This document shows, piece after piece, positions 12,593 to 23,750 of a DNA stretch of 64,000 nucleotides (position 1 is the first letter of the stretch; each line of letters starts with the position of its first letter). A program made the position numbers and the translations under genes. This DNA is from Trichaptum fuscoviolaceum. Lineage: Eukaryota > Basidiomycota > Agaricomycetes > Hymenochaetales > Trichaptaceae. The notes under the pieces are model-generated. The model was given only the letters and a program-made list of their open reading frames with translations. It was not told the origin of the DNA and ran no database searches. Where the stretch lies: positions 434,001 to 498,000 of the forward strand of contig CAJSYZ010000008.1 in assembly GCA_910574455.1 (NCBI GenBank). Reading direction: 5' to 3'.

Positions 12593-13125
12593 GTACCATC
12601 ATAATGATGATCACGGTGCCTCCGCATCATCATGCCGTGAAACACAAACAAGTATAGTACTACTATAGTACTATCCGGCGAGGACTCGGACTCCGAAGCG
12701 AACTGCGGCGGCCGAGCTGTCAAGTTGCTGAGATCATCAACTTCAAATTCGACTAGTAAGTACTAGTAGTAGTAGTAGTAGTACTAGTAGTTACGGTAGT
12801 AGTACTACTCGCAGCGGGTGCACTCATGCTGTGGCACTGCCAGTGCCAGTGAGGCTGGGAAGTCCTACTACTAGTAGTAGTAGTATCACTGGCATAGTAG
12901 TACTAGCCTGAGTACTTAAATTTAAATATAGTACTACTCTTCACGGCACTCCGTCAGCCTGAGTCACGGTGTGGCCTGCTGGCAGCGGTAGTATCCGACT
13001 TCCATCAACTTCTTCAAGTTCACGTTCCGACGGTGAATAGCTTTTAGTTGCCACTGGCAGCGGACCCCATCATGATGCCCCCCACATCATCTTGAAGCCA
13101 GCAACTCAACGACTATCCCTTCAGA

Positions 13126-16100
13126 ATGTCTGTTGTCCCTCACGCTAACATGCCAGTGCTACCTGAGCCTCCCAATCAAATCCAAATCAGGCTGCTACTG
13201 GGTCCAGATGATGCCAGACGAGCTGGTATGTAGTACATGTCTCAAAAACTAGTATTAGTAGTAATTTCAATTCTTTCACAAAAAGTCCAAACAGGACTAG
13301 TTTCTTCCGGCGAAAATGGAGCCCATCCGTGGCCCGAGCTTATAAAGACGCGGTCAGACATGGTGAAATGGATTGAATTTCTCATTCAGTTGGTACAGCG
13401 AGATGACAGTGGCAAATCAGCAATCAAGTAAGTGTCATTCATGTTGCCAGCCTTCAAAGTATGTGACCAGGACATTCTCTTGACAGCCTGCCAGTGAATG
13501 GGCCCGGCGTCTCCATGTCCGACTCGGAGTCTCTTGCAAGTGCAGGGCCCGGGTTGAGGTCACAATCGGAGTTTGAGGTCGGACTAGGAGTTGGCAGTGG
13601 CAATTTGACGTCTGCCACTGAGGCGGAACCAGACACATCCAATTTGGAATTGTGAGTAGTGTTGCCAGCCTGAGCTTAATTGCATCTTGATGACATTCCA
13701 TTCTACTGTCAGCGAGGCCGCCAGTGCCGGTGCCACTGGCAGTGGGGTGGCAAAACCTGGGTCGGACGTGGACTCCAAGCCGTCAAACAGTGTCGAAGAC
13801 TTGAAAACGAACCTGTGAGTGACATTGCCAGTCTGTGTAGATTGCTTCTTATCTCTTTCCTATACCCAACTAGCGACTTGTCAGTCACCATGCTCAATGG
13901 GATAGGGGGCGACTTGGACAAAGCGGGCAAGGAATGGACGGACATTGGAGGAAAGCTGGTCGAGACTGCCAAAGTTCTCAACCAGGTGATAACAAAACTC
14001 AAGGATGGAGCGGCAGCTCGGGCGGCGAATCCTGATGAAAAACAGAAAGTGGATGAACGGCTGGATCGGGCGATGCGGAATGTTGGATCTCAAGATCTTG
14101 AGAAAAAAAGGGAAGATCTGAAAGCCACGAAAAAAAAGGCGGCCAAATCGGAGAACACGGATTACTCGGAGACAATAAAGACCTTGCAGGAGAAAGTCGA
14201 TTCTCTCTCCAACGAGATACAACATATAAAGGACCAGGCAACCCTGAATTACCCGATGCTTGCGAGGGCTGCAGCTGAGGAGGGCATCCATGCGCTACAC
14301 TCCGTCATGGCAGCTAATGTTAGCAAAAGGCTTGACAGTCAATTTGATATGATTCGAAGCACCACCGACAAGGTGCTTCAAATGAACGAAAAGCTGGCTC
14401 GTTTGGAGACATTGGATGCTGAACGGAAGGCGGACCAGACATTGGATGCTGAACGGAAGGCGGACCGCTCCAAAGACGACCTTTTGACGCGGACTATAGC
14501 ATCGTTCGCTGTCATGATACGCGAGCTTCAAATCATTGCCGTAGCAGCTGAATCGGTAAGTCATCTTGAAAGCTATTGCAAAACAAATTAAACTCATGAG
14601 TTCTCACATAGAGCGAAGCGGCAGCTTGTAGTATTAAACTACGACACGTCTTCGAGGACGCCAGGAACATTCTTTATATGGCTTTTGCCATTGTTTTCCC
14701 AAACAAATTCAAGATCGAATCGGTTGCCCCTTTTGACATTACTGGTGATGGCGGTGTCAAGACAGCGGGGCTCATCAGAGGTGTAAACGAGCTTTACGCT
14801 GAGTTCACTGCCCAACCAACCATGCGCCGGGACGGAAAGGTTCCCATTGCAAGGCATCTGTTTGATGACCTGCTCACCGCTTTACCTGAAAGCCTCATAT
14901 CCTCAGAGGAAGCACGCTACGAAGAGTGGTTAGCAGGGATTGAAGACAAGTTAGCAGACTTCCGCGAGGAGGATACGACATACAAGGACGCGGATAAGGC
15001 GAAAAGCAAAGCAATGGCGAGGGTGGAGACGACAAATGACCCAAAGTGTGGTGACAAAGAGAAGGGCCGGGCCTCCAAGACGCTGAAGGAAGCCGAAAAG
15101 AGGCTGGAGAGCTTGGTAGAGGACGCGAGAGCAAAGCTTAAATCCAAATACCCCTTCACAAACTCCTGGCAGCCGTCGCCTGACGCAAAACCCATCGAAA
15201 AGTTCCGTTTCTTTCTTGTGCGCTTCTATCTTATCTTCGAATTCCATCGAAGGTTGTATGTCATCCTCAATCGCAAGCTGAAGAAGTTGGATTCACAACA
15301 GCCAGCCACCACACTTGACGAGCAGGAGTCCACATGGGATGCCAGCATAGATGACTTTACGTGCAAACCGTTCCCAAATCTTGATCCATCAGAAGAGGGT
15401 GTCCTCGATCTGAAGGACCTGCCTAAGTTCTATTTCGAGGAATTCTTTGCAAAGATGGCCGAAGAGGGCGACATCGAATACTATGGCTCTGAGGACATAC
15501 CCCATGCGTCGGCCAAAGGTTTTCCTCCAAAAGCTCTCCCAGCTGATATACAGCGCAGTTTTGAGGAAGTCTCAGCTTCTTTCGACCAATTATCCTTGAA
15601 CACACTAGCGGAAGTTGTCAAGCAGGCGAATCTCACGGAAGTCCCGGTGCCAGTGCGAAAGTGGCCGGAAAATGACGAAGACCGAAAAAAATTATCGAAG
15701 ATCCTGCATCTGGAGAAGCGGCGAAATACGCACAGGGAGAAAGCTGTTATCCTTTCCAACGCGATGCAGATGATTACGTCTTCTGAACATGTCGTTTTTG
15801 AGGTGATGAACGAGACTCCACTCAGGCAACATTTGAATAAACTTATCCACGACCGACATTATTATGGTGACGACGAATCTCTCTTCAAATTCATAGAAAA
15901 CGCACCATCCGTACTGCACCTGACAGCGGGGGAACCACTCTTTACCTATGAACAGCAGGACGTGCTTAAAAGGATATGCAAGATAGTGGGGAACCATGGC
16001 CCTTATGGTCGGGCACCTCAGTCTTATTTGGCTCTGCGCATGGACTGGGCAAAGGAAGTGCGTGAGCAAACACGGAAGCCTCCTAGTTCCAAGGAAGGAT

Positions 16101-16198
16101 TTGTGAATCCTTCCAATCCTCATTACAAAGAGCCATTTGAGTTTCGGATTACCGGCGAAGGCGTATCTCGACTCAAATCTTTGACGCCCTTGTCCTAG
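13126..16198 (+). CDS. Unrecognised large coiled-coil protein, six exons
   Basis: I do not recognise the family. The start at 13126 (MSVVPHANMPVLPEPP) is followed by introns near 13229-13284, 13429-13482, 13652-13712, 13815-13872 and 14556-14611, all GT-AG and in frame. Order along the protein: a short N-terminal helical block (MVKWIEFLIQLVQR), a Gly/Ser/Ala-rich linker, a long coiled coil (ATKKKAAKSENTDYSETIKT and IKTLQEKVDSLSNEIQHI) that includes a perfect 10-residue tandem duplication, and a large C-terminal domain of about 500 residues from NILYMAFAIVFPNKFKIESV to RLKSLTPLS. Total is about 900 residues. The linker exon coding ASAGATGSG is itself built from the CACTGGCAGTG word (13734-13744), and three successive introns start with related sequence. 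A cytosolic or nuclear scaffold-like role is only a guess. Confidence 0.65.
14407..14466 (+). repeat. Perfect 30-bp tandem duplication inside the coiled-coil gene
   Basis: Two identical in-frame 30-bp units (14407-14436 and 14437-14466) encode TLDAERKAD plus one residue twice. Identity without third-position changes implies recent duplication and keeps the heptad-like character of the coiled coil. Confidence 0.85.
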
Positions 16199-17140
16199 TA
16201 TACTACTACCCGTAGTATATGGTCACGGTATAAACTTCGTCGAGTCTATCTGTCTTCCTGATAAACAATGATGTTTCGACTTTGTCTTTCCGATAATAGT
16301 AAACAATGATGTGTCGTCTTTTTCTTGAATAAAACGCCTATGTCTTGCTTGATTGTGTGATGATATGACCTTCAACTTGAAGATATTTTGTAAATACTGA
16401 TCACCACATCTCATACGATGCAGCGCATCCCCAGGCTGCCAGGAGTATCTACTAGCCTACTAGTACTCGTACTAGTAGTACCCGAAGGCTTGTTTGTGTT
16501 GTGCTTCTACTTTAACATTCAAGTTTCGGGGACATACACCGTGTTAAAGTTCCTCTGGCTCAAGTTGCCTTCAACATCACTACTTCATCCCTTCAATGTT
16601 CCGGGGAGCAAGATGAAGAGGACATGGACGGCAAATTCTTCTGCCAGTGATGTCTGAGTCGGAGTCACTCAGGCTCACTGCCACTCAGGCTGCCAGTGCC
16701 AGTGGCACGCCGGTCACTGGCACGGTGACTTCAAGTTCAACTTGAAGTTGTGGCACTCACTACTAAGGCTGGCAGGCTGGCACTCAGTTGTCGACTTCAA
16801 CTTCAAGTTGTTGCTACCACAGGCATAGTACTTGGTGGACATTGAAGATGCTCAACACTGGCCGTAGTCACCATGCCATACAACCAGGCTCGTTAACAGA
16901 GAACTTCCTCAGGTTGTCTTACGTCCTGGTGTATTTTCTGTTTAACACTACGTTCTGCTCTCCAGGATTACATCTTGGCCCGCACCCTCCACTATTGATC
17001 GCATCCTACGCAATTATCGGAAAAAGGAACAGCCGCTGCCGTAGGATGTACAGTTGAGTTGACACGGGATCATCTTACACACTGGCACTGGCAGCCTAGG
17101 GCAGGAACCACCTTACAGACACACTTTAACCAATCATCCA
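16199..17140. repeat. Right-hand palindrome-rich flank of the transposon block
   Basis: Dense words occur at 16440-16475 (TACTAGTACTCGTACTAGTA type) and 16640-16830: GAGTCGGAGTC, GCCAGTGCCAGTGGC, AACTTGAAGTT at 16739-16749, and a CTTCAACTTCAAG run near 16795. After about 17095 (CACTGGCACTGGCAGCC) the words stop. This makes 17.1 kb the apparent right limit of the block. No gene is supported here. Confidence 0.55.
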
Positions 17141-18089
17141 AGATGAGTAAGCTCTATAATATCGTTGATGGCCTCAAGTGACTTTTCAGTAGCGAACTGA
17201 CGTAGTCATGGCCTCCTCCTCAACTACCACTGTATCCCAACGCCCAAGTCACCGCAGATTCTCTTCTTCACTTTTCTACCAATTTTCAACATCGAATTCC
17301 TCCTGCACGTCCCGATTCTCTCCCAACACCATGCGGGACCTTGTACAACTCTGATAGACCTCTTTCTTCCGCCGCGCATCTGCCGACTCGCGCTTTGCCT
17401 GTCTCGGCACGCTCAAATTGTTCTATCGGTTTCAACGCCTCGCGCAGCTCGCGTAAAACGTCTGCGCCTTACTTTGTTAGCTCCCTGTGGGTCGACGCGT
17501 TTCTACTCGTGCGCCGCTCTAGGCTCGTATGGAAACCAAGGGGGTAGGAGTTCGACCGCTTTTGCAGAGGAACGAAACCACTGCCGTCTACGCAATTTAC
17601 TGCGCCCACAGCAGGCGCCCCAATTCTTGACCCAGGATTCTCTCGCAGATTTATGCCGACGCGTATCCCCCCACCGACTAAAGCAATGGCGAGCACACAT
17701 GCGCACGCGTCCACCTCCACAGTTGACAACACAAACTTCTTCAGCGATTTGTGATGGTAGAGTGGTTACATCCGTAACCATATATCATGAGTGAACCTTC
17801 TCCGAGGGACAGGGCTATGCCAGAGAGCTCATCGTCAGTGGTGGCTGATGACCAGCTCAGAGAGCAGGACATTAAAACTGGTTTGCTGCACTTGCATCCG
17901 AGGTCCGCTCCTCTCAGGTTTTGAATTGCGAGACGCATCACCGACGTTTCGGATGTGCAAAGAGGCAAGTTACTGAACCGGCCCTCACAGGCACGAGGAG
18001 AGGATGTATGCGTGCAGTAATCAGTGAGCGAAAGCTACTACTGTACTTCTCGAGTAAGTTGTTCTTTTAATTTTTGAATCATAATACTC
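17141..18089. other. No supported gene; transition into decayed region
   Basis: The plus-strand text around 17209-17360 reads like a Ser/Thr-rich protein start (MASSSTTTVSQRPSHRR), but it hits a stop and no homologous continuation was found. The rest has no convincing coding signal. Confidence 0.35.
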
Positions 18090-18400
18090 ACGGGCTTCTT
18101 CAGCTTTGGAGCATCGGCACGGGGAATGTCTATACGTTCTCCGAGAACATCTGCATAAGATTTACGCCGAAAATTATATTGTCTTCTTTTCTTGGGGTGG
18201 GGGTAGGGGGATTGGACACATCCGTTCGCGTATGGAATCTGCAAATGGGTATGATTTTCTTCACATTCCTGTATCCCCGACTCATCAGTGACAACTTTCC
18301 AGTATGACTCCGACTTTCTTGTCACCGGAAGGAACGATGGCCGCGTCAGCTTCTTCTCGTTCCATCGTTCCTCTTTTCCTCGACCATCTCAAGCTCAACA
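18090..18400 (+). pseudogene. WD-repeat (F-box/WD, Cdc4-like) remnant
   Basis: Fragments of beta-propeller repeats appear in shifting frames: LWSIGTGNVYTFSE, then DTSVRVWNLQ (a typical WD strand d), then GYDFLHIP in another frame, then YDSDFLVTGRNDGRVSFFSF. Order and motifs resemble the last repeats of F-box/WD proteins. At least two frame changes and stops separate them with no intron that explains all of them. The assignment rests on short motifs only. Confidence 0.4.
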
Positions 18401-19651
18401 ATAAGCGGCCACAGGACTCGCGCTGAGCAGTCAGTCGGGACGAGTCTCTATCCCTACCGTCTACTCTCACTTCAGGGATCCCTGCTCAATCGACATCTAA
18501 TCCTAAGTTCGCCTGGCCTGAGCGGCGTAAAGAGCCCAAAAACATGGGAAGGATGCTGGAGAGGGAAGGTTGCGAAGTTGCGCGGTCGGATTCGTATATA
18601 CGGGGCTATGTATCACCGGGCAGTTTGATGCATCCCAATATTCCGCTTGCATGCACAAAGGTCGACAAAGCGACTCACAACTCAATTTGCAAATGCCGCA
18701 AAGGGAAAAATATAACTGCATTTTCGACATCATCCAAGTTGTTGTCAACTTGTCGTGTTCCCATTCCTTGCCAAACACCTCTGCCCCGCCACCATTGCCG
18801 CCTAAACGGAGAACACTCGGTTTCAATGTGCAGTATGAGTCCATCATCGGCCGACAGCGCAATTCCCTCAGCTCCGAGGACGAGAAACGCGCCTTCATGC
18901 AAATTACTCCTTCCGAAGCGGGTTGGGATGCATTCAAGTTGGCCCATTTCCCATTTTGGCACGGTTCTAGTTCAAGTTTCGGGTTGTGTACAGGGATGAC
19001 TGTTGTATGGTGAGTTACTCATGGCTTTCTTCGAAATCCTTCTAGAGCTGATGGAGCAGCTTCTTGTGCAGTGGGTTGTATCCTCCCGACTTCTTCGGAG
19101 TTAACATGACTCATTTTCTTGTTCGTTTGTGCTTAAAATGAAAAGAAGCCTTATAATCAAGTCATCCGGAAGAAATCATTTGTCATCTCCTACTATCAGT
19201 TCAACTTGCGGTTTATCCGAGTCATAGTACAAAAAAGCACTAATAGCTCCCTCTCTCTTTCTAGAAGAATGGGAAATCAGAAAACTGACTTCAACTACTT
19301 TGTATAAGTGTGAAGTGGGAGCGGGTATTGTCCCCAAGATCATCATCAAGCCATTCCACCGTGAATCATGTTCTCAAATCTTCGTACTATCCTTCTCATC
19401 CTCCTCTCCCTTGATTACGCACGCCTGCACCTCCGCACCGTCCTCCGCTTTCAGCTCGTTCAACGGTGGACAGCAAGGGCTCAAACGAAGGTACTTGTTT
19501 CATTCATATCAAGATCTGTACACTGACTTGTTGCTAGATACACAAGAAACTGCAAACGTTTCTTGATCTTCTCGGGGTACCACCAACACCTCTCTCCGAA
19601 TTACATCAATATAGGCTCCATAATATAGTTCCGATACAGTGTCGCACGGGC
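18401..19651. other. No recognised gene
   Basis: A 147-codon plus-strand ORF (18570-19013) and a 144-codon minus-strand ORF overlap it. Neither shows a family motif. The plus frame contains APPPLPPKRRTLGFNVQYES and a Trp-rich end and may be a decayed exon. The remaining sequence is AT-richer intergenic DNA. Confidence 0.3.
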
Positions 19652-20409
19652 TTGGATGTGGACAATGCAGTGACTGCAATATATGCATCATTGCCACAGG
19701 TACCAGCTAGTAGATTTGTCTCGATCGACATCGAGTGGGCAAGTGGCGGAGAAGGGCCCAATCATCGCGTGGACCTCATCCAACTCGCAGTTCAACACCA
19801 CATTTATCTAGTCAGGACGCATACTCTTACTGACCTTCCCCCTACGTTGGCGCAACTCCTTGGGGATGGTACAGTCATGAAAATTTCCGCAGGAATCAAC
19901 GGTATGAATAACTTATCTTTTCTCCTGCGAGGTGGCCTAACAGAAGAAATGGCAGGTGACGCAGTGCGTATAAAGCGCAAGTTTCGCACCTCTGTGCGCT
20001 CCTGTGTCGATCTGACAGATTGGGCACGCGTTGTCTACCCGGAAGTCTGGCCCAAAAACCCGACCTGGTCCCAACTGCTCTTAAACCCTCGTCTCTGGTT
20101 CCAGCATCCGACTCCGACTGTCAAGCTCGAAAAAATAGTGGGAGAAGTATTGAGGGTGAACGTCAAGAAGAGTAGTGAGGTCACAATGAGTGACTGGGCA
20201 GCTGACGAGCTATCAGCGGCACAAAAAGAGTGTAAGTTATCATTCTGTTGTTCAAGATCAACCATCTTCAAGTTCTCACTTGCATGATCTGCTGTACTGG
20301 AATACTAGATGCAGCTATTGACGTTCACAGCACGTTTGCTGTAGCTTTGGCCCTGAGCCAAAGCCACTCACCCTTACCGGATAAGTACATCAAGAACTTC
20401 GAGGCTTGA
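19652..20409 (+). CDS. 3'-5' exonuclease domain protein (RNase D/WRN-type DEDDy)
   Basis: Exon 1 runs from ATG 19652 to about 20230. An intron (GTAAGT to TACTAG, ending about 20309) leads to a second exon finishing with YIKNFEA at 20409. The DEDDy motifs are visible: motif I VSIDIEWASGG (Asp and Glu), VDLIQLAVQ, motif II MAGDAVRIKRKF, CVDLTDWARVV, then after VTMSDWAADELSAAQKE motif III YAAIDVHSTFAVAL (Tyr and Asp). This is the order found in stand-alone WRN-like exonuclease domains, which remove 3' nucleotides from DNA or RNA. Length is about 225 residues, the size of the bare domain. No helicase follows. All catalytic-type residues are present, so it may be functional despite decayed neighbours. 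The insertion ISAGINGMNNLSFLL before motif II is unusual and could be an unspliced short intron. Confidence 0.72.
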
Positions 20410-20659
20410 TCTAGTAGGCTGAGGCCCACCAGTAGCAGGTTTGACCAAATGTGCTTGAGTTATCGAGTAAATTGTTGTGCGCATGCTCTTGTCTTTCAAA
20501 GTTGCCAGGAGATTCATGATTAAAATTTATTATTGAATTGCCTTTTTTTCCCGAATGATCACCGTAGTCTGAGGTATCAAAGTGGTTTGGAAGATGTCGC
20601 CAATGGTGTCTGTCTGCTGTTCGGATTGCTTGCCATGATGATGCTTCCAGTGGAGCTTT

Positions 20660-20750
20660 AAATCTAAAATTGGAACTTGAAGAGTTCAAGTTCAAGTTGC
20701 CACCGTGACTCGGACTGCACTTGCACTTGAACTTGAACTTGAACTTTTTA
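20660..20750. repeat. Imperfect inverted repeat of TTCAAG/CTTGAA words
   Basis: AAGAGTTCAAGTTCAAG (about 20676-20698) faces ACTTGAACTTGAACTTGAAC (about 20724-20745), separated by a GACTCGGACTGC word. This is an isolated island of the palindrome vocabulary 3.5 kb beyond the main block. Confidence 0.6.
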
Positions 20751-21186
20751 CCACTGCGTCCCCTCAACGACACAGTGTACGTTCTCCAGTCTTGTTATGA
20801 GCACTTCTCCGCCATCCCCCACCCATTCCATAAGACCACTTATTGGCCTGAACAAGTTATGTTTTATCCTACCCTCAAGCTTGTATTGAACTCGCCTAGA
20901 CTTCAACATTTCCGAATGAACCAAAAAACGATAGTGTACGTCTGAGAACGTGCTTCTTGCTTGATCTTATCACTCACATTTGTCTTTAGTACCTGGAGAG
21001 GAGAAGGTGGGCGGCCTTGTTATAGTGAGAGGAGCTCCGACGTGCACGCTGAAGCGAGCATCTTCTACCTTTCGAACGACACCCGCTGAGGATAGGCCGA
21101 TACATGTTGCATCACCAACTGTTGTGATCTTCATCAAAAATTAGTAACAATCCTTCGTCTTCAACTAGAGTCGACACCGCCTTATA

Positions 21187-21574
21187 GGAAAGGAAGGGCA
21201 AGGGCCGTCCGCTGACGATTGAAGAGGTGGCAGAGGACGCTATTGATGAGGGGGCAGATGAACTACACGACCGATCCCGCGCCAGCCTTGCGCATGTGTC
21301 CTTGGATGCCCCTCGCTTCACATATCAGTTTCCTGCGCCGAAACCGCCATTGCAACGTAGTAAATCTCGCGTCCGTCAATTGCAGGCTGACGGCCCCGGC
21401 CCCGGCCTCGGAACACCACCTCATACCGTCTTGCGAGACACCTTCATACCTCTAGTTGAATGTGATACACCTCCGATAGTGAAAAACGCGATGACGCGAG
21501 GCGAACATCTTTCCATGAAACAGCTGCCAGCATCTCCCGGCCAATCTCTAGCAAGTCGCCGGAAGGTAGCGTGA
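21187..21574 (+). CDS. Exon-like ORF of unknown function
   Basis: After a plausible acceptor (TTATAG at 21186) an open frame reads ERKGKGRPLTIEEVAEDAID, followed by PRFTYQFPAPKPPLQRSKSR and HTVLRDTFIPLVECDTPP, ending at a stop at 21574. Composition is protein-like (acidic, then proline/basic) but no family is recognised. The upstream exons were not found, so it may be a remnant. Confidence 0.35.
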
Positions 21575-21839
21575 ACCTAGGCGCTACATCTAGTTCACAA
21601 GCATCGGACTACGGTGGCGAACATCTATGAGGGCATGCGAGGGAAGAGAATAAGCGCAACCTTTGAAGCCTCTGGAACTATAAGTACGGACTTCTCTTCT
21701 TGCTATTATATTACTAGGCTTATACTGGTTTATTCATCAGCGAAACCACATGCGTCTATTTCGGATACTTTGCTCTTCAAACATATCATATCAACACAGA
21801 TCTAACCGAAGCTAAATGTGTTAGACAATTATTGATCTG

Positions 21840-23750
21840 GACAACTTCGCGGGGCGATGGAGCTCGAGACTGTGACTACTAGTACAGCAAATGGGCGGTC
21901 AACCTATGCTGCGCTTTTGTCTTGGAGAGAATTGTCTCACTTTTCTTTGACGCAGGTGAACTTTCAAGTGCGTACCATTGTTGTCGCGACTACGACCGTC
22001 GCTCGTGGCGACTTGACGCAGGAGATCGTGGGCGTGTCTGTTCAGGGTGATATTCTGGACTTGGCCTCAATGGCATGGTTGACCAGTTGGCTCTCTTCAC
22101 TGCGGGGGTGACCAAAGTCGCGCGGGAAGTCAGAACGAAAAAACTCGGTGTTCAAGCTGAAATCGAGAATGTTCATGTCACAGCAAAAAATCACGTATGT
22201 TTATTTCACTAGCATTCCGCTGAATTGTGTAGTGTGGTTTTTACTGAACGCACTCCGAATAGAATGGCTGTTGACACCATGGCCGGAAACTTGACGACCG
22301 AAGTGCGTGGTTTCGCGCAGATCAGTACTGCAGCTACTAGTATAAACGGCGACTTCACGTGTTTCATCACCGTCAAAGGCTCAGGCGAGATGGAATCCTT
22401 TGAGACTCATCAAATCAATTAAATTGTGCACTACTTGCGCGAGTCGATTTAGAAGAACGCCGCCGCTCGTGAAGCTGCCGAACTTGCCAGTCGCTCCAAG
22501 TTGGAGTTCTTGGCGAACACGTCTCATGAGATTCGACCCCTATGAACGGTATCATTGGCATGAAAGAGTTTACGCTGGATAGCAATTTGAATAAGAGTCA
22601 GCGCGAGAGTCTTCTGCTGGTGCATAGTTTGGCTCGGAGTCTGCTATTGATTAATGTCGATATTTTGGATATCTCGAAGAGTAAGCTAATCCGCCGCCGA
22701 TGCTTCCGAATTCAGTTGCTAATATTTCGATTAATTACTACGTTCGAAGCAGGCAGGATGACGATAGAGCAAGTTTGGTATTCACTGAGACACACGGTTT
22801 TCGGTAACCTCAAGACTCTCGTTGTACGACCATCGCAAAACAACCTCGACCTCACATATGATGTTTACCCAGACATTCCTGATCAGCTCATCGGTGACTC
22901 GCTGCATCTGCGCCAGGTCATTACGAACATTGTCGGCAACGCTATCAAGTTCACCTCGAGCAAGGTCGTGTGGAACGGACATGCTGCGCTGTCGTGCCGT
23001 CTGGTTGGCATCAAGGACTCGATGGTGAAGGTAGAGTTCTGTCTCACGGATACGGTATCGGTATTACGAAAGGTACAGTGAACTTGATCTGTGGTACGTT
23101 CGTGCGAGGGGATGGATCAACCACTCGAGTGAGCTCTTCTCGAATAGTCATTTGTTCCGGCCTGTAGTGGTCTTACTTTCTTAAATCTAGGACTACGGTG
23201 GTGCTGTCCTTGGTCAATCAGTATCGAAGTGAGTTGTGTCGCTGATGAATAAGACGATGTGAGTTGAGAGCGAGCTGGGCAAGGGAAGTTCACGACCACC
23301 TCCTAAATCAGCCAGTTGTCCACCGAGAACGTACTTTCGATGATCCAGGCATTCGCGAAGCAGAAAATCCGGCTTGCCAATACGCTGGACGACCGAACAG
23401 GTGTAGTGATGCGTATCACAAAGCTTATTCTGAAGCCTTACGACGTGAGCGAAGTTGCAGATAATGAGTGTTGCCTACATATCGATGGGATACTTGTTGA
23501 TTCGCTGACGGCCGTAAGTCATCTTGTTAAAGTGCATTCGAGCTACAGTATAAAGCCTTACTCAAACACTTTTCGGATGATCCAGAAGGAACAAACCAGG
23601 AGTATGAACACTTGCGATATATACCGATCGTTCTGGCGTCAGACCAAAACTCCCTATTGAACAAACAACTTCCAGACCGAGATCTACCCCCACTTCCCAC
23701 CGGAGGCAATCTGCTTCTCAAGGATGTAGAAGCAGAGCTAGATCGATAGG
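21840..23750 (+). pseudogene. Group III hybrid histidine kinase (Nik1/Os-1-like) pseudogene
   Basis: Homology is clear across HAMP repeats ([71 protein letters not shown]), then AAREAAELASRSKLEFLANT and the H-box SHEIR with its phosphorylatable His. It continues with MNGIIGM, LLLINVDILDISK, LIGDSLHLRQVITNIVGNAIKF and traces of the G-box and catalytic end. Intact family members sense osmotic stress upstream of the HOG pathway and are about 1,200-1,400 residues with a receiver domain. Here a one-base deletion directly follows SHEIR, another destroys the DTGIGI region near 23055, more stops and shifts follow, most HAMP units are missing and no receiver domain is seen. It cannot encode a working kinase. 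Confidence 0.85.

Larger units (their letters stand above)
11180..13125. repeat. 1.9-kb palindrome-dense divergent intergenic block
   Basis: This block separates the two unrecognised genes and is almost wholly repetitive. It has CACTGGCAGTG at 11435-11445 and again at 11451-11461, long TAC/TAG tracts at 11240-11280, 11385-11425 and 12755-12800, CTCAGGCT/GCCTGAG words, GACTCGGACTCCG near 12685, and ATCATAATGAT near 12598. The centre (11730-12592) is made of a different word, ATTTAGGAC and its inverse. No coding potential is seen. Confidence 0.7.

Noticed and set aside
11180..13125. Regular short repeats that might suggest a CRISPR array
   Set aside because: Spacing is irregular, words overlap and occur in both orientations, there are no unique equal-length spacers, and the genome is eukaryotic.
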